A stretch of DNA of 64,000 bases, taken from the NCBI GenBank assembly GCA_019828595.1, contig JAHQRK010000012.1:2170001-2234000 (forward strand), written 5' to 3'. The DNA comes from Aphanomyces cochlioides. Taxonomy: Eukaryota > Oomycota > Saprolegniomycetes > Saprolegniales > Verrucalvaceae. Under the pieces are notes generated by a model, which made no database searches, had not been told where the DNA came from, and saw only the letters and a program-made list of their open reading frames with translations. The position numbers and the translations under genes were made by a program. Shown here one piece after another: positions 31,610-41,791 of the stretch (the stretch's first letter is position 1; each line of letters starts with the position of its first letter).

Positions 31610-32303
31610 ATGCTCCGTCTGCTCCGACGCTTCTCGACGACAAAGCCGCCGCAGACACCTCCCAGAAGCAGCGCATGGACAGCGTACTCGCGCCTTCTTG
31701 CGCGTTATCCGCTACTGACGAAGACGCTGTCGAGTGGCGTGATTGCGGGCATTGGAGACGTCGTGAGCCAGCTTGGGATTGAGGACGCCGAGACCATCGA
31801 CGTCCGACGGCTTGTGATCTTCACGGCGGTCGGCGGTGTCTACATCGCTCCACTCCTGCACGTGTCGTACGGACTGCTGAATCGTATGTTCATCGGCGTT
31901 TCCACCAAGGTTGTACTGCAACGAGTCGCGGTGGACCAGTTCGTCTTGACGCCGACGTTCTTCATCTCGTACTTTGCACTCATGCAGACCCTCGCGGCGG
32001 ATGGTGCGTCATCTTCTGGAATGCTTGTAATGAGATGCGCGCGCTTGTAGGCGTGACGATTGAAGAGAAGCTGCGGCAAGAGTGGTGGCCGACTGTCCAA
32101 GCGAATTGGGTCGTGTGGGTGCCAGCCATGTGGATCAACTTTCGATACATCGTTCTGCCATACCAAGGTTCGTCTCGTTCTTCTTCCTCTCATCGCCTCA
32201 TGCGCTTGTCGTCGTAGTCCTCTTCTCCAACGTCGTGAGCCTCTTCTGGAATGCTTACATGTCGTTTGTAAGCCATCGAGCGATCAAAGCATCGACAAAT
32301 TGA
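31610..32303 (+). CDS. Mpv17/PMP22-family membrane protein
   Basis: Exons 31610-32003, 32051-32167 and 32218-32303 give 198 residues. The Arg/Ser-rich start MLRLLRRFSTTKPPQTPP looks like a mitochondrial presequence. The body follows the four-helix Mpv17/PMP22/Sym1 pattern: YSRLLARYPLLTKTLSSGVI, GDVVSQLGIE, DVRRLVIFTAVGGVYIAPLL, VAVDQFVLTPTFFISYF, then the signature WPTVQANWVVWVPAMWINFR and NVVSLFWNAYMSFVSHR. Members sit in the inner mitochondrial or peroxisomal membrane and act as channels or stress proteins. It starts 65 bp after INPP4-like A on the same strand, and its 3' end overlaps the proposed last exon of an opposing gene by about 20 bp. Confidence 0.9.
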
Positions 32304-32963
32304 CCGCGTCTTCCACACACAATGCGCCGAATGACTCATATCTTGACGACGGACGGTGCTGCTTGTGTCGTGGATGTCCGTCGATCACAGATTCCGACGC
32401 TGGACTTGATCGTTTTCGATGGATCTCCACCAGAGAGATCGACGTCGTCAAGCCTCTACGGTCAGTGTACTCGACTTGCTCGAACGGACATGAGTGCAGA
32501 TGCATGCTGACGGTGTCATCTTCGAATGGATCTCCCGTTTGCCAACGTTGATCTCGATTGTGCTGTGTTTATGCGGTGCACATTTGCAACTCGAATTAGC
32601 TCGCGCCCATTTCGACATCGTGTCCTCTAGCTGCTAGCTCACGCGACTTCGACAGTCGAGAATGCAGGGAAGAGCATAGGCGCTTGGATTATAGACTCGT
32701 TGAACTTTCAGCGTCCAGAAGTGCAGCACACAATCCACTCCATCTCTCTTGCCTGGCGCCACTGCACCAGACTCGAGTGTATCGTCATCCTCAGACTCAC
32801 GCCAAGCTTCATACACCGAGCAAACGATGAATAGAGAAAGGAAGCGTCCTTTTCTCTTCTAGACCCGCGCCGACGGCGTCCTTTCTCGTCGTGGCGTCGA
32901 TCGTGGTACGGGTCGAGTTCTCGTGCATGGATGTTGCAGCAGCACACAAAAACACGCACAGGA
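32284..32963 (-). CDS. Unrecognised minus-strand gene, partly resolved
   Basis: Two 3' exons are coherent: one ending at 32643 (VYEAWRESEDDDTLESGAVA, then HFWTLKVQRVYNPSAYALPC) and a last exon 32562-32284 (DQRWQTGDPFEDDTVSMHLH, stop at 32284-32286), joined in phase 0 across an 80-nt intron with a GTGAGC donor. An upstream exon may start at 32963 (MIPVRVFVCCCNIHARELDP) right beside the palindromic promoter element and contains an Arg-rich stretch, but its join to the next exon changes frame and I could not place the splice sites. No domain recognised. The last codons overlap the Mpv17-like stop codon on the other strand. Confidence 0.4.
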
Positions 32964-32966
32964 ATC

Positions 32967-32988
32967 ATCCGGATAATATTATCCGGAT
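32967..32988. promoter_or_regulatory. Perfect 22-bp palindromic promoter element
   Basis: The core TCCGGATAATATTATCCGGA is flanked by A and T, making a perfect 22-bp palindrome. It lies 104 bp upstream of the COX7a-like start codon and just upstream of the proposed start of the opposing gene. This is the fullest version of the element seen across the window. Confidence 0.65.
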
Positions 32989-33091
32989 ATTGGAAACAAT
33001 TGGAAGTATACAAATTTCAAGATATTGTTTTGGGGCGGTCGTTTGGGTTGGTGGTTGCCAGTCAGTTCATTTCGTTCACGCCGCCGCCAAG

Positions 33092-33316
33092 ATGTCCGTG
33101 CTCCGTAGCTTGATCAAGTACCCCAACCGTGTCAAGGACATGCAAGCCTTGTTCAACAAGAACCCTCATTTGCACGGTGCTGAAAACCCCACCTTCTTGA
33201 AGGGTCAAAACGACCAAGCCGTCTTCTACGCGTCGATTGCCCTTACTAGCTTTGGCGGCCTCCAAGTCCTTCGCGGCTTCTGGAACATGTCGTGGGGCGT
33301 GGGCAAGAAGGAATAA
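33092..33316 (+). CDS. Cytochrome c oxidase subunit VIIa-like protein
   Basis: Single-exon, 74-residue protein starting after GCCGCCAAG. The pattern is that of COX7a: an amphipathic N-terminus (RSLIKYPNRVKDMQALFNKN), the matrix-side motif NPTFLKGQNDQAVFYASIAL and one transmembrane helix (ALTSFGGLQVLRGFWNM), ending in a basic tail. COX7a subunits are single-pass components of mitochondrial complex IV. Codon use is strongly biased, as in GAPDH, suggesting high expression. Another small respiratory-chain subunit of the same topology is the alternative. A second complex IV gene, COX19, lies 23 kb away. Confidence 0.7.
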   Translation: MSVLRSLIKYPNRVKDMQALFNKNPHLHGAENPTFLKGQNDQAVFYASIALTSFGGLQVLRGFWNMSWGVGKKE

Positions 33317-33321
33317 GCGAT

Positions 33322-33558
33322 TTATAGACCCATGTCGGTGACGAGGTATGCTTCGTTCAGGTGACGACCCACTGATATCGTGTCTGGTGGAGTAGTGACC
33401 AAAGGAGCTACGCCGTTTCCAACAGGTGCCGTTTGCTCTTTTGATATGAATAAAGATCCCTGTACATGCGTCGTTGGTCTTGCTATGTCATTTGGTTCTT
33501 GTACATTAATGTCGTCAGCATGTGGTGAAACTTGCAGGATGAGCGTACGCACTGTCAT
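33322..33558 (-). CDS. Candidate 3' exon of a small unrecognised gene
   Basis: A 78-codon minus-strand frame ending in HLNEAYLVTDMGL, with its stop only five bases from the COX7a-like stop. Such tight convergence is shared by the reliable gene pairs in this window, which favours a real gene. The 5' part is uncertain; a join to MQTKRNK upstream (near 33650) through an 85-nt intron is possible. No domain recognised. The 33559-33813 stretch otherwise holds nothing identifiable except a run of seven G at about 33720. Confidence 0.35.
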   Translation of the reverse strand: MTVRTLILQVSPHADDINVQEPNDIARPTTHVQGSLFISKEQTAPVGNGVAPLVTTPPDTISVGRHLNEAYLVTDMGL

Positions 33559-33813
33559 CAGTTCAGCACTTTCTACAGCTCATCGTCAGTCACGTGCGGC
33601 ATAGATCTAGCTCAGTCTCCTCCACCCTTCCCACGCTTATTCCTCTTCGTCTGCATCACAGCCAGCACAGTCAATCTCCCACTTGCCTCAGATTTGTATT
33701 GGCTCCCTCGCGAGCTAGCGGGGGGGGCATGTGGTCATCAAAACATGTCAGAGTGATTCATTCGAGGTAGAATGCGATGAAAAAACTAGTTGATCTGCTA
33801 AATGAATGGAAAT

Positions 33814-36800
33814 CTACGAGTCCCGCGCCGTGACGGAGGTAACAATGTCCTGGATTGTGCTCACAGGAGGTCTGTAGATGTCGGGTAGCATCTTCCGTTG
33901 GAGCGCATTGAACGAGTACTTGAATCGACCGACGTTCTTCTTGGCAATCTTGATGCGAATGCCAAACTCGCGCATCAAATTCGCCGCATTGAGCTCGTCA
34001 GCTGAAATATTTAGTTGCTCCGTAGCGCCGAGGAGATGGAGTGGATTGACACCGCTCACTCGTTTGAAGAGGAGTCGCGCCTGTTCAAGTGTCACCGACA
34101 TGGCTGTACGATCTTTTCCAGACTTGCAATAAGTGACGCGACCACCATTGAGTCGGCGCACCTACAGGTCCATGATGCAAAGAACTTTTGTGGTTGATTT
34201 CATACCACATCGGAAGCCTCTAGCAAGATGCGGGTGTTCTTGCTGGCTGCATTTTCAGACTGGACGACAGCCATAAGTGGATCCAAAAGCAAATGCGCCG
34301 CAGTACTGTCTGGCTCGACATTCATCTTCAAGTACTTGGAATGGTAGAGCTGCAAGCTCTTGAAGCTGGCGTTATTGATCGTCGACTGAAGCTCGACTCC
34401 GGAAGAGCCGACCATATTGGCGAGACTTTGCATCTCATTGATACCTTGCGTGAACAAGACTGGAGTGACGCTGATCAAGCCAAGGTTGTACTCGATCTTG
34501 GTGGGGATACGAATGATGTATCTACTCGACTTTTGAGTCCTGGATATGAGATAGAGATGGACGTACCCTTCGTGGTCGCCGCTGCGTTCTTCCAAGACAA
34601 TTTCCGAGATGGCATGGTCTAGGAGAAAGGAATAGCGTTCCAAACACTTGATCGCGACCCATGCATCGCTGAGCATGCGCCATTCTTTGCCTTGGGACGA
34701 GATTAAACTTTCCCATCCGATGAGAAATCCAATCTGAGCCCACTGCGAGAGCACAGTTGGATTGTTGGAGTGGAGTTCGAGCATGGCGAGGAACGACGTC
34801 ACGAGCGTACTGACACTTTGGGAGACGCAGACGCTTTTGCGAAAGTAGTATTGGTACTTGATCGACTCGAAGCGCTCACGGTGCTGGCCGATAGTCCATC
34901 CATTCGTTTCAGTGCCTTGGCGCGTCAATTTTGTGAAGATCGACTTCTTTCCTTTTGATTTCTTCTTGGTTTTGTCATCCTCCTCCTCCTCCTATGCATG
35001 TCAAGTCGTTAAAAGCGACAATAATTCTTTACCTCCTCGACTTCGACAGAGTCGTCCTCTTCTGTTGCCGGGACTAGCACTGGTCGCTCAGATAAAATGT
35101 TACCACCTTCGACAATAACGCGGCCATGATTCAAATTCTTCATGCCATTCGCCATGAGGGCAATATCCTTGTGCGTCTTGACGAGCTTGTCCTCCAGTTC
35201 CATCAAGCCTTCATCTGGCAATGCATGTGCTGTCGGCGCACCGCACGTGACGATGGCGTACGTAGCAATGGCTCGATTTTCATCCACAGGAGATGTAGTG
35301 TCGTCGTCCTACAAGAGGCTGGACTATAACCGTGGTCAGGAGAGTTGTACCATGGACAGCTTGTCGAAGCCTAGGAGGTCATACTGGCTCGGTTGCGAAC
35401 TAGGACGCGGTGAGTTGGAAGCAGGCCAGTTGAATTTGCGCAAGTAAGCGACGTGAAGGTTGGTTGTAAATGCTTGGAGCTACGAATGAAATAAAGAATG
35501 CCCATTCATGATGGTTTACATCGCGTTTCTTCTTGTCCGTGCTGCCTTTGAACCAAGAACGAGACGCCATGCGAGATTCTGCCTTGCGTATCATTGCATC
35601 GAGTTCCTTAACGTGGCTTCCGAGCTCTTTCACGTGTGCATGGAGAAATTGGATAGAATAAGTTTCTTGGTCGTTTGGAATGTGCATTGTTTCTCGAAGC
35701 GCTCGGTCCATCTACGTTATTGTGACCTCCATGGAGACCTTTTTTCTTCATACCGTTGTGGTCGCAAGACGAAAGAGCGGTGTCTCGTCGGCTTTGGCTT
35801 TCTTTTGAAAATGTGTGCCTTGCTCCGACTCCAAGACAAACGCAGCCGACGTGAGCCGGACATGGAGCTCCAATTGAACTTCACCAACAACTTGGCCACT
35901 TTGCTGGTGCACAATTGGGAACCAGTTGGCGCTGTGTAGAGCAAGTGCATTGGGAACGATGCTTTCTTCATCTGGACACATGAGCGGCCGCAAATCTTCC
36001 AGAACAAGCGTCACAGAACCTAACACAGTCGGTGGTTGATGGCTATCGAAATCGTTTTCGCTGCAGACGTCGATTTGGATTGCCCCCGAGAGCTGTTGAC
36101 TCCGAGACGGTCTGTACCAAACGAAGCGACCCTTTTCAACCTTGGCATGAAGCCCCGTCGAGACAAATGATGTGAGCGAGGGAGATCCATGGGGACAAAG
36201 CGACTCGTGCTCGTTTGTTCCCCAGCATGGTGCGGTTTTCTCATATTCAGTGTTTGTCTTGCCGACGACTTGCCATGGCGTTGCATTCAAATTCGCACGA
36301 GGTGCAGTTGTTTCGTTGAATAGAACCACGGCAAACGGATGCACGCCGACTGGTTCAAAGTCGATTGGCAGCTGCTTCTTGAAGCTTTTTGGGCTCATGA
36401 GAGGTTTGCTTGAGATCTTTCGAAGAGACTGCATGGGATGAAGCTGCCTTGCTTGGAGTACGCCGATTTTAAACACATCACAACCGCTCTGCATGGCTTC
36501 GTCGGCGTCTGCAAAGTGCTTGAGTCGCTTTTTGGCATTGTTGTATCGCACTCGCCAGAGATGGTAAGCGCCTTCAAGCTCTCGTCTGCACTGGCGAAGA
36601 AAATTGAGTGGCAGCTGAACGCTGGGACCCACTTCAGCCATTTCTTCAGTCACAAGAGTGGGCAGCTGACTAGGATTTGCATTTGGAAACGCGTAAGAGA
36701 GCACAACTTGGTTCTGTGTAGCCAAGAGAGTGTGTGCAATCGGAGAAGTCCTTGAAAAACGCAATGTGAGCACTCCTGCGTCAGTGTAGGGGCACTGGAG

Positions 36801-37343
36801 AGGGAGGTAGACAACGGACGCGCCACTATTGTAATTTTGGCGCAAGTTTGTCCACGTCAGTTCAGCAGTCGCAACAGGTTTTCCATTGGGACCCCCTTCC
36901 TCCGTCATAATGACCTGGAAGCATACGACAGCATCAGATGGAATGGGAAGCGTTTCTTCCACAATATGAATGCCGACTGTGAAGGCCGGATTACGGCTTC
37001 GGACTTTTTCCGTGACGAGAGAATTTATCAAGGTCACACGTTGGGGGTTCTTCACGTCGACTTGAATCATACACTCCGGTGGTTTTGCACTCTTCGACGT
37101 CCCGCCTAGCGCAGAAATCGCACCGCGAAGCATATTTTGCGCTGTCGTTTGAACTGACGGTAGGTGGAGGTCGGAGCAGGACACAAAAAAGGCCAATGGT
37201 GTTGACGCGTCCAAGGAAAGCGACGACGACGACGCAGATGTAGACAAGGAGCTTGCCGCTTTCATCGCATTTCGTTGAGGGCTCTGTACCGGCACGACAG
37301 GCGCGGGAGGAGCGCCAAAGAGGCTGAAGATATCGTCGTTCAT
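33814..37343 (-). CDS. INPP4-like inositol polyphosphate 4-phosphatase, paralogue B
   Basis: Exons 37343-35754, 35711-35520, 35479-35351, 35308-35033, 34991-34567, 34521-34206 and 34161-33814 give about 1091 residues. The catalytic motif CKSGKDRTAM is intact (Cys988). Shared blocks with the neighbouring copies: AYHLWRVRYNNAKKRLKHF, AFTTNLHVAYLRKFNW, VTCGAPTAHALPDEGLMELE, IGFLIGWESLISSQGKEWRM, LFTQGINEMQSLANMVG, REFGIRIKIAKKNVG and ALQRKMLPDIYRPP. The N-terminus has C2-like strands (AVVCFQVIMTEEGG; HPFAVVLFNETTAP). It is transcribed toward paralogue A and diverges from paralogue C. A Glu-rich patch (EEEEEDD) follows the fourth intron. Catalytic activity is inferred. Confidence 0.85.
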
Positions 37344-38255
37344 GTCTCGATTGGGTCAATTCCACACTGCCAGTGTCGAAACTGTCGAAAAATGCGCCAA
37401 TCAGCACACAGGACATTGAAACGGATCATACAGAAACGACTTTGGCGCTTTTTCTTCCTTGCCGACTCCACGACTTGGCGGCGATCTCGATGGCTCTGCC
37501 CTTCGGTGAACCCTCGACCCCCGTCAACATTGTGCTCCGTCAAGCGTTTCCGAGGCAGTAATCGGTGCTCCAGAAAGAGGAGGATCGTTCTTGGTTCGTT
37601 CGGTGCGTCTCGGAAATCATTCAAAAATGGTAACGTGCATGTGATATGTGTTCTTTGAACTGTCCAAGATGTGTCCAACCGTGACGTGCACCGAGTGAAT
37701 GCATTGCTTTCATCCATTACAAGCCCCGCGGATCACACGATCGGGCGATCTTTGCATCGCTGCAGCCATCTCTACCTCGCCAGATGCATTTATCGTGTCA
37801 TCGTTACAAAAATTTTCACAGTGGACTTTAACCTATAAAACGTCGTTTTGATCGTGGGTTTGAGCGTGGAGTTGATCGTTTTTGACCGATTTTGTCGTTT
37901 GCACGCTTTCCAATGGGAGGCATTTTTCACAACTACACGACCAAATACACAACCATCTCATGTATCTTACAAGCTATTCTAGAGATATGGCTGCATTTCA
38001 ACAAAGAATCCCAAGTGTCCACAGAGTCCACAAGGTTGTCCACCTCTCAGCTTGAGTTTGGTTCAAATCCTTGGTTGATATTCTATTGAAATTGTATGGA
38101 AGATATGGTTGAAATGCATCAACGACCAGAAACTCAGTCATCGAGAAAGCCATGTTTGATAATTTTAATATGGAATAAAGTATATCCTGTCGACCGTTCT
38201 TTCCAGCAAGTTGGCGGTAGAATGATCCGCGGACAGCATTTGGAAATATATCGCC
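37344..38255. other. Region between divergent INPP4-like genes
   Basis: 912 bp. Plus-strand coding-like pieces occur at about 37490-37635 (MALPFGEPSTPVNI, joined in phase across a 42-nt intron to KEEDRSWFVRCVSEIIQKW), which may be a small gene; nothing is recognised. From 37800 on it is AT-rich with no feature, presumably the promoter of paralogue C. Confidence 0.3.
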
Positions 38256-41117
38256 ATGGGCAGTCCAAGGAGCGGAAAGAAAGGCGGGGAGGAGCCGCTC
38301 GAGTCGCTCACGATCTTCCTGACGTGCTATAATGTGGACGTACCACCCAAGCCCAGTGGTCTTTTGCAAGGAGCGCTCGCCAAGATCAGCGGCCAAGTTG
38401 AAATCCCCGAATGCCAAATCCGTGTCGATCGAATGCACTTGCAACGGAACGAAACTTACTTCACAGAGATTGTCGAAGGCCCGAATCCAGTATTTGCGCT
38501 TGGGATTGAGATTCAATTGAGGAATGGACATGCTTCACCGGCGGAAGACGGAAGAGCGTCGTTGACGGCGGATATTCTCACGTTTACACTCATCCGAACA
38601 CAGGACAACTACAACTTTGGATCCGCGTCTATTCCCGTCGAGAGACTGGTATCTCTTGTGGAAGAAGGTGGTTCGACTGAGTACGTGCCGTTTGAAATCT
38701 ATGCCAAGGTCAACAAGGTTGGTGTGGATCCCGCTCTACGGATCACAGTTGCCCATATTGAACAGACTGAGCATACGCTTATCCCAACGCAAAAGCAGCT
38801 CTCCCAAGCGTACTCCTTTCCTCCCGCGGCGCAGAGCGAACAACGAAGAAAAATCGCGTTGGAAGAAGTGATGGAACCCGACTATGAAACATCGATTCCA
38901 GCCATGTTTCTCGATTACATGTACAAAGAATTACAGATCATCACGCAGTTGTGGAACATCCGCTGCCAAAATGAACGTAAGAAGCAATTGTCATTCGAAA
39001 CACCCGAAGATGCGCTGGCTGCAGGCTGCGATGTCTTTGAAGTGATCGTTCGTGGAGCACGAAACCTCAAAGCAGACCACTCTGTTGGATTTACAGGCGC
39101 TGTCCTTATGAACCCTTACGTATGCGTCGAGTTCGGTGAGACTGTGATCCGTTCAGACTCAGAGAAGACCACGGACATGGTGTCAGTCGGCCGTACCATG
39201 ACAGAACTTGGCACGAACGATCCCACTTTTTCTCGACAACGCGCGTCGACACTCACTGCACGCTCCATGTCATTGCCACCTTCCAAACCGGTTTATGGCA
39301 GCCGCTCGACGTCGACACTAAACCCAAAGCGCCAGTCGACTGAGTCTCCGAAAGAGGCATGTGCTTCGTCGTTTACGTTTTTCCGACAGTCCCACACCGA
39401 CACGAGCAGCAAGGGGGCCTTTGTGTTCAAAGTCTTTCATGAAATTGCTCACAAGAAGGATCCAACGCAAGAAGACTTTGCGATCGGTCAATGTGTCGTG
39501 GGATGGAACATTACAAAGCCGCTTGACAGTGACGAAGAGTACAACTTCGCGATTGATCAGTGGGTCTCTATCTACCCTACTGTGGACCGTCGTGGAATGT
39601 ACAACGACTCCGCTGATTTGGGCAAACTTCACGTTCAAATCCGCATCAAGTGCTCGACTGTTCCATTTTCTTTACAAAGCGAGGCCGCCTACCGACAAGT
39701 AGAAAAAACGCCGCTCTTCCGCTTGGCTGACTACAACAAAGACCACAAGCTGCGCAAGATGGCAAAGAAATCCAAAGGCACATTTATGGTCGAAACCTCA
39801 ATTGCAGACTTTGTTTGGCACGTCAAGACGCTTGAGATGTATCTGTACGAACTACAGAAAATGCTTGAACATGTTCGATCCAAGCGCGCCGCCAACGCAA
39901 CGTTCCGCTCCAGTGTCATGAAGAAAGAAAAGTTGTGGCAACCTCTAGCGACCAACTTGCACCTGAGCTACTTCACGACCTTCAAAGATAAAGAACCAAA
40001 TGCAAGCGCCGATGTGACTGTCGATCATGTTCGCGTGACTGTGACCTGTGGCGCTCCAACAGCACACGGACTCACTGAGAAGCATGGACTATTGGACTTG
40101 GAAGACGAGATGATGGAAGCCAAGCCATCGTTCTACAAAACCAAGCATGTTTATATCTACCGCAAGATTCTGTGTGTCTCCCAGAGCTTGAGTGTTCTTG
40201 TCACATCGTTCATGGCGCTCTTCGAGCAGTGCGTTAAAGATATCAAGAATCAAGGCAAGACCATCTTGAATCAATGGGCAAAGATTGGATTCCTCTTCCA
40301 ATGGGAAAGTCTCGTGAGCTCTCAAGGCAAAGAGTACACGATGCTCAACGACTGCTGGATTGCCATCAAGACATTAGGACGGTTCTACTTCAAATTTGTC
40401 CGTCAAGTGCCTGGTGGCTCTCGCGCAATCTACCTTCAGACAACAGAAGACCAGAAGAGCTACATCCTCCACGTCCCCGTGCCCGAAGAGGCCTATAACG
40501 TCCTCCCCAATGTCCTACAGCAAGGTCAGCTCATTGCTGTCGTCCCAGTTCTCTTCTCTCAAGGGATCAATGAGATGCAAACTGTGGCCAACATTATCAA
40601 ATCATCCGACGTCGAACTGCAGCACAAGATCAACTTGATTTGTGCCAAGACACTTGAAAACTACGCATCAGAGTACATTCAGACGGAAGCCGCGACTCCT
40701 GAAGACACGGGAATGATCCGTGGCATGATTGAAACGCTCAAGGAACTCTTGAACGAGGAGACCTTGAAGATCGCCAAGAAAAACTACCGCGTGCTCGTCG
40801 TTGCTGGAGATCTGGCAAGAATTCTCCATGGAGGGCGCGTGACATTTTGCAAATCAGGCAAAGATCGGACAGCCATGGCGATTACACTTGAGCAGACACG
40901 AATGGTCCATGGCACGAGCTCAGAGAAAGCGGATATGTATGACACGATCAAACCCATCGCAAATGTCATGCGCGAGTTTGGTGTCCGCATTCGGATCGCA
41001 GAGAAGAACGTCGGCAAAGCAAGGTATACCTTCAACGGGTTGCAGCGCAAGATGCTGCCGAAAGTGTACAGACCACCGCTTCGTTCGATCCAGTCAGGCA
41101 TGGCGGATCTGTCATAG
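38256..41117 (+). CDS. INPP4-like inositol polyphosphate 4-phosphatase, paralogue C (intronless)
   Basis: A single exon of 953 residues with the full INPP4-like layout: LTIFLTCYNVDVPPKPSGLL at the start, C2-like strands (NPYVCVEFGETVIRSDSEKT), TNLHLSYFTTFKDKEPNASA, VTCGAPTAHGLTEKHGLLDL, IGFLFQWESLVSSQGKEYTM, LFSQGINEMQTVANIIK, the P-loop CKSGKDRTAM (Cys865), REFGVRIRIAEKNVG and LQRKMLPKVYRPPLRS. Paralogues A and B have three and six introns, so the intronless state could reflect intron loss or an RNA-mediated copy; however, the sequence is as diverged from them as they are from each other, so the event is old. Its stop is 18 bp from that of the Yae1-like gene. Confidence 0.88.
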   Translation: MGSPRSGKKGGEEPLESLTIFLTCYNVDVPPKPSGLLQGALAKISGQVEIPECQIRVDRMHLQRNETYFTEIVEGPNPVFALGIEIQLRNGHASPAEDGRASLTADILTFTLIRTQDNYNFGSASIPVERLVSLVEEGGSTEYVPFEIYAKVNKVGVDPALRITVAHIEQTEHTLIPTQKQLSQAYSFPPAAQSEQRRKIALEEVMEPDYETSIPAMFLDYMYKELQIITQLWNIRCQNERKKQLSFETPEDALAAGCDVFEVIVRGARNLKADHSVGFTGAVLMNPYVCVEFGETVIRSDSEKTTDMVSVGRTMTELGTNDPTFSRQRASTLTARSMSLPPSKPVYGSRSTSTLNPKRQSTESPKEACASSFTFFRQSHTDTSSKGAFVFKVFHEIAHKKDPTQEDFAIGQCVVGWNITKPLDSDEEYNFAIDQWVSIYPTVDRRGMYNDSADLGKLHVQIRIKCSTVPFSLQSEAAYRQVEKTPLFRLADYNKDHKLRKMAKKSKGTFMVETSIADFVWHVKTLEMYLYELQKMLEHVRSKRAANATFRSSVMKKEKLWQPLATNLHLSYFTTFKDKEPNASADVTVDHVRVTVTCGAPTAHGLTEKHGLLDLEDEMMEAKPSFYKTKHVYIYRKILCVSQSLSVLVTSFMALFEQCVKDIKNQGKTILNQWAKIGFLFQWESLVSSQGKEYTMLNDCWIAIKTLGRFYFKFVRQVPGGSRAIYLQTTEDQKSYILHVPVPEEAYNVLPNVLQQGQLIAVVPVLFSQGINEMQTVANIIKSSDVELQHKINLICAKTLENYASEYIQTEAATPEDTGMIRGMIETLKELLNEETLKIAKKNYRVLVVAGDLARILHGGRVTFCKSGKDRTAMAITLEQTRMVHGTSSEKADMYDTIKPIANVMREFGVRIRIAEKNVGKARYTFNGLQRKMLPKVYRPPLRSIQSGMADLS

Positions 41118-41135
41118 AGAACAAAAATATATGTA

Positions 41136-41640
41136 TTATCCCAACTCTTGGTTGGACTTGTCATGGAGATGAGTGAGAGATACAATAGTTGGAAGCGCTG
41201 GTCCAATCACATTGTGAACGTCTTGGACGTCAGCCTCCGTCACTGATGGAATCGCACCTTCTTGAATAGCTATAGATTCAGTGGCGCGAAGTTTCTCCAG
41301 CAATATGGTGGCATCGTTGGCTTGGTCAGGAAATTGAATCGCAAATGCTCGCAGGAGTCCTTGTAGGACTCCACATTGAAAGCCATGACTTGCACCAAGA
41401 GCATATCCTTGGTTGAACCCTTCTTGCAACGTTTCTTCTTTTCCAACATCGAGACCATCTAGATACCCAACCTGCTTTCGATTGTCATCCCTCTCATCAA
41501 GTCAGACTTCGTCGCACCGTTCGGAAGCGTCGCTCCATGGCATTTGATTCCTTCTGGGTCCATACGCGGTCGATCTGCTCAAAGTCTCCGCCGTCGTCGC
41601 TAAAGCCATCGTCGCTTCCAAAGATGTCGTCGTCTTCCAT
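41136..41640 (-). CDS. Yae1/LTO1-like protein (deca-GX3 motif)
   Basis: Exons 41640-41518 and 41471-41136 give about 152 residues. After an acidic start (MEDDDIFGSDDGFSDDGGDF) comes the Gly-spaced motif of the Yae1/LTO1 family across the splice: GYLDGLDVGKEETLQEGF followed by NQGYALGASHGFQCGVLQG. Yae1 and LTO1 form the adaptor that recruits the cytosolic Fe-S targeting complex to the ABC protein Rli1/ABCE1. The C-terminal half is helical with no other motif. The acceptor could lie three bases earlier, adding one residue. The start is about 20 bp from the first of two TCCGGATA elements shared with the divergent kinase-2H gene. Confidence 0.75.
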
Positions 41641-41660
41641 GATGTTGATGTGGTCGGCAA

Positions 41661-41708
41661 TCCGGATAAAAGAGTGGCTTGTCAGTGGAGTGGTCGAGTT
41701 ATCCGGAT
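41661..41708. promoter_or_regulatory. Divergent promoter with two TCCGGAT elements
   Basis: TCCGGATAA (41661-41669) and TTATCCGGAT (41699-41708) lie in opposite orientations between the Yae1-like start (41640, minus) and the kinase-2H start (41792, plus). Confidence 0.55.
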
Positions 41709-41791
41709 GTCTTGGATGGTTGTGAGTGAAGGTCTCTCGGTTTGAATTGCTTGAAAAAAGCGCCAGATCCAAATCCGCCAGTGCCTCCCGA

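Noticed and set aside
33721..33727. Run of seven G as a possible regulatory or structured element
   Set aside because: Isolated homopolymer without flanking G-tracts; not enough for a quadruplex call.
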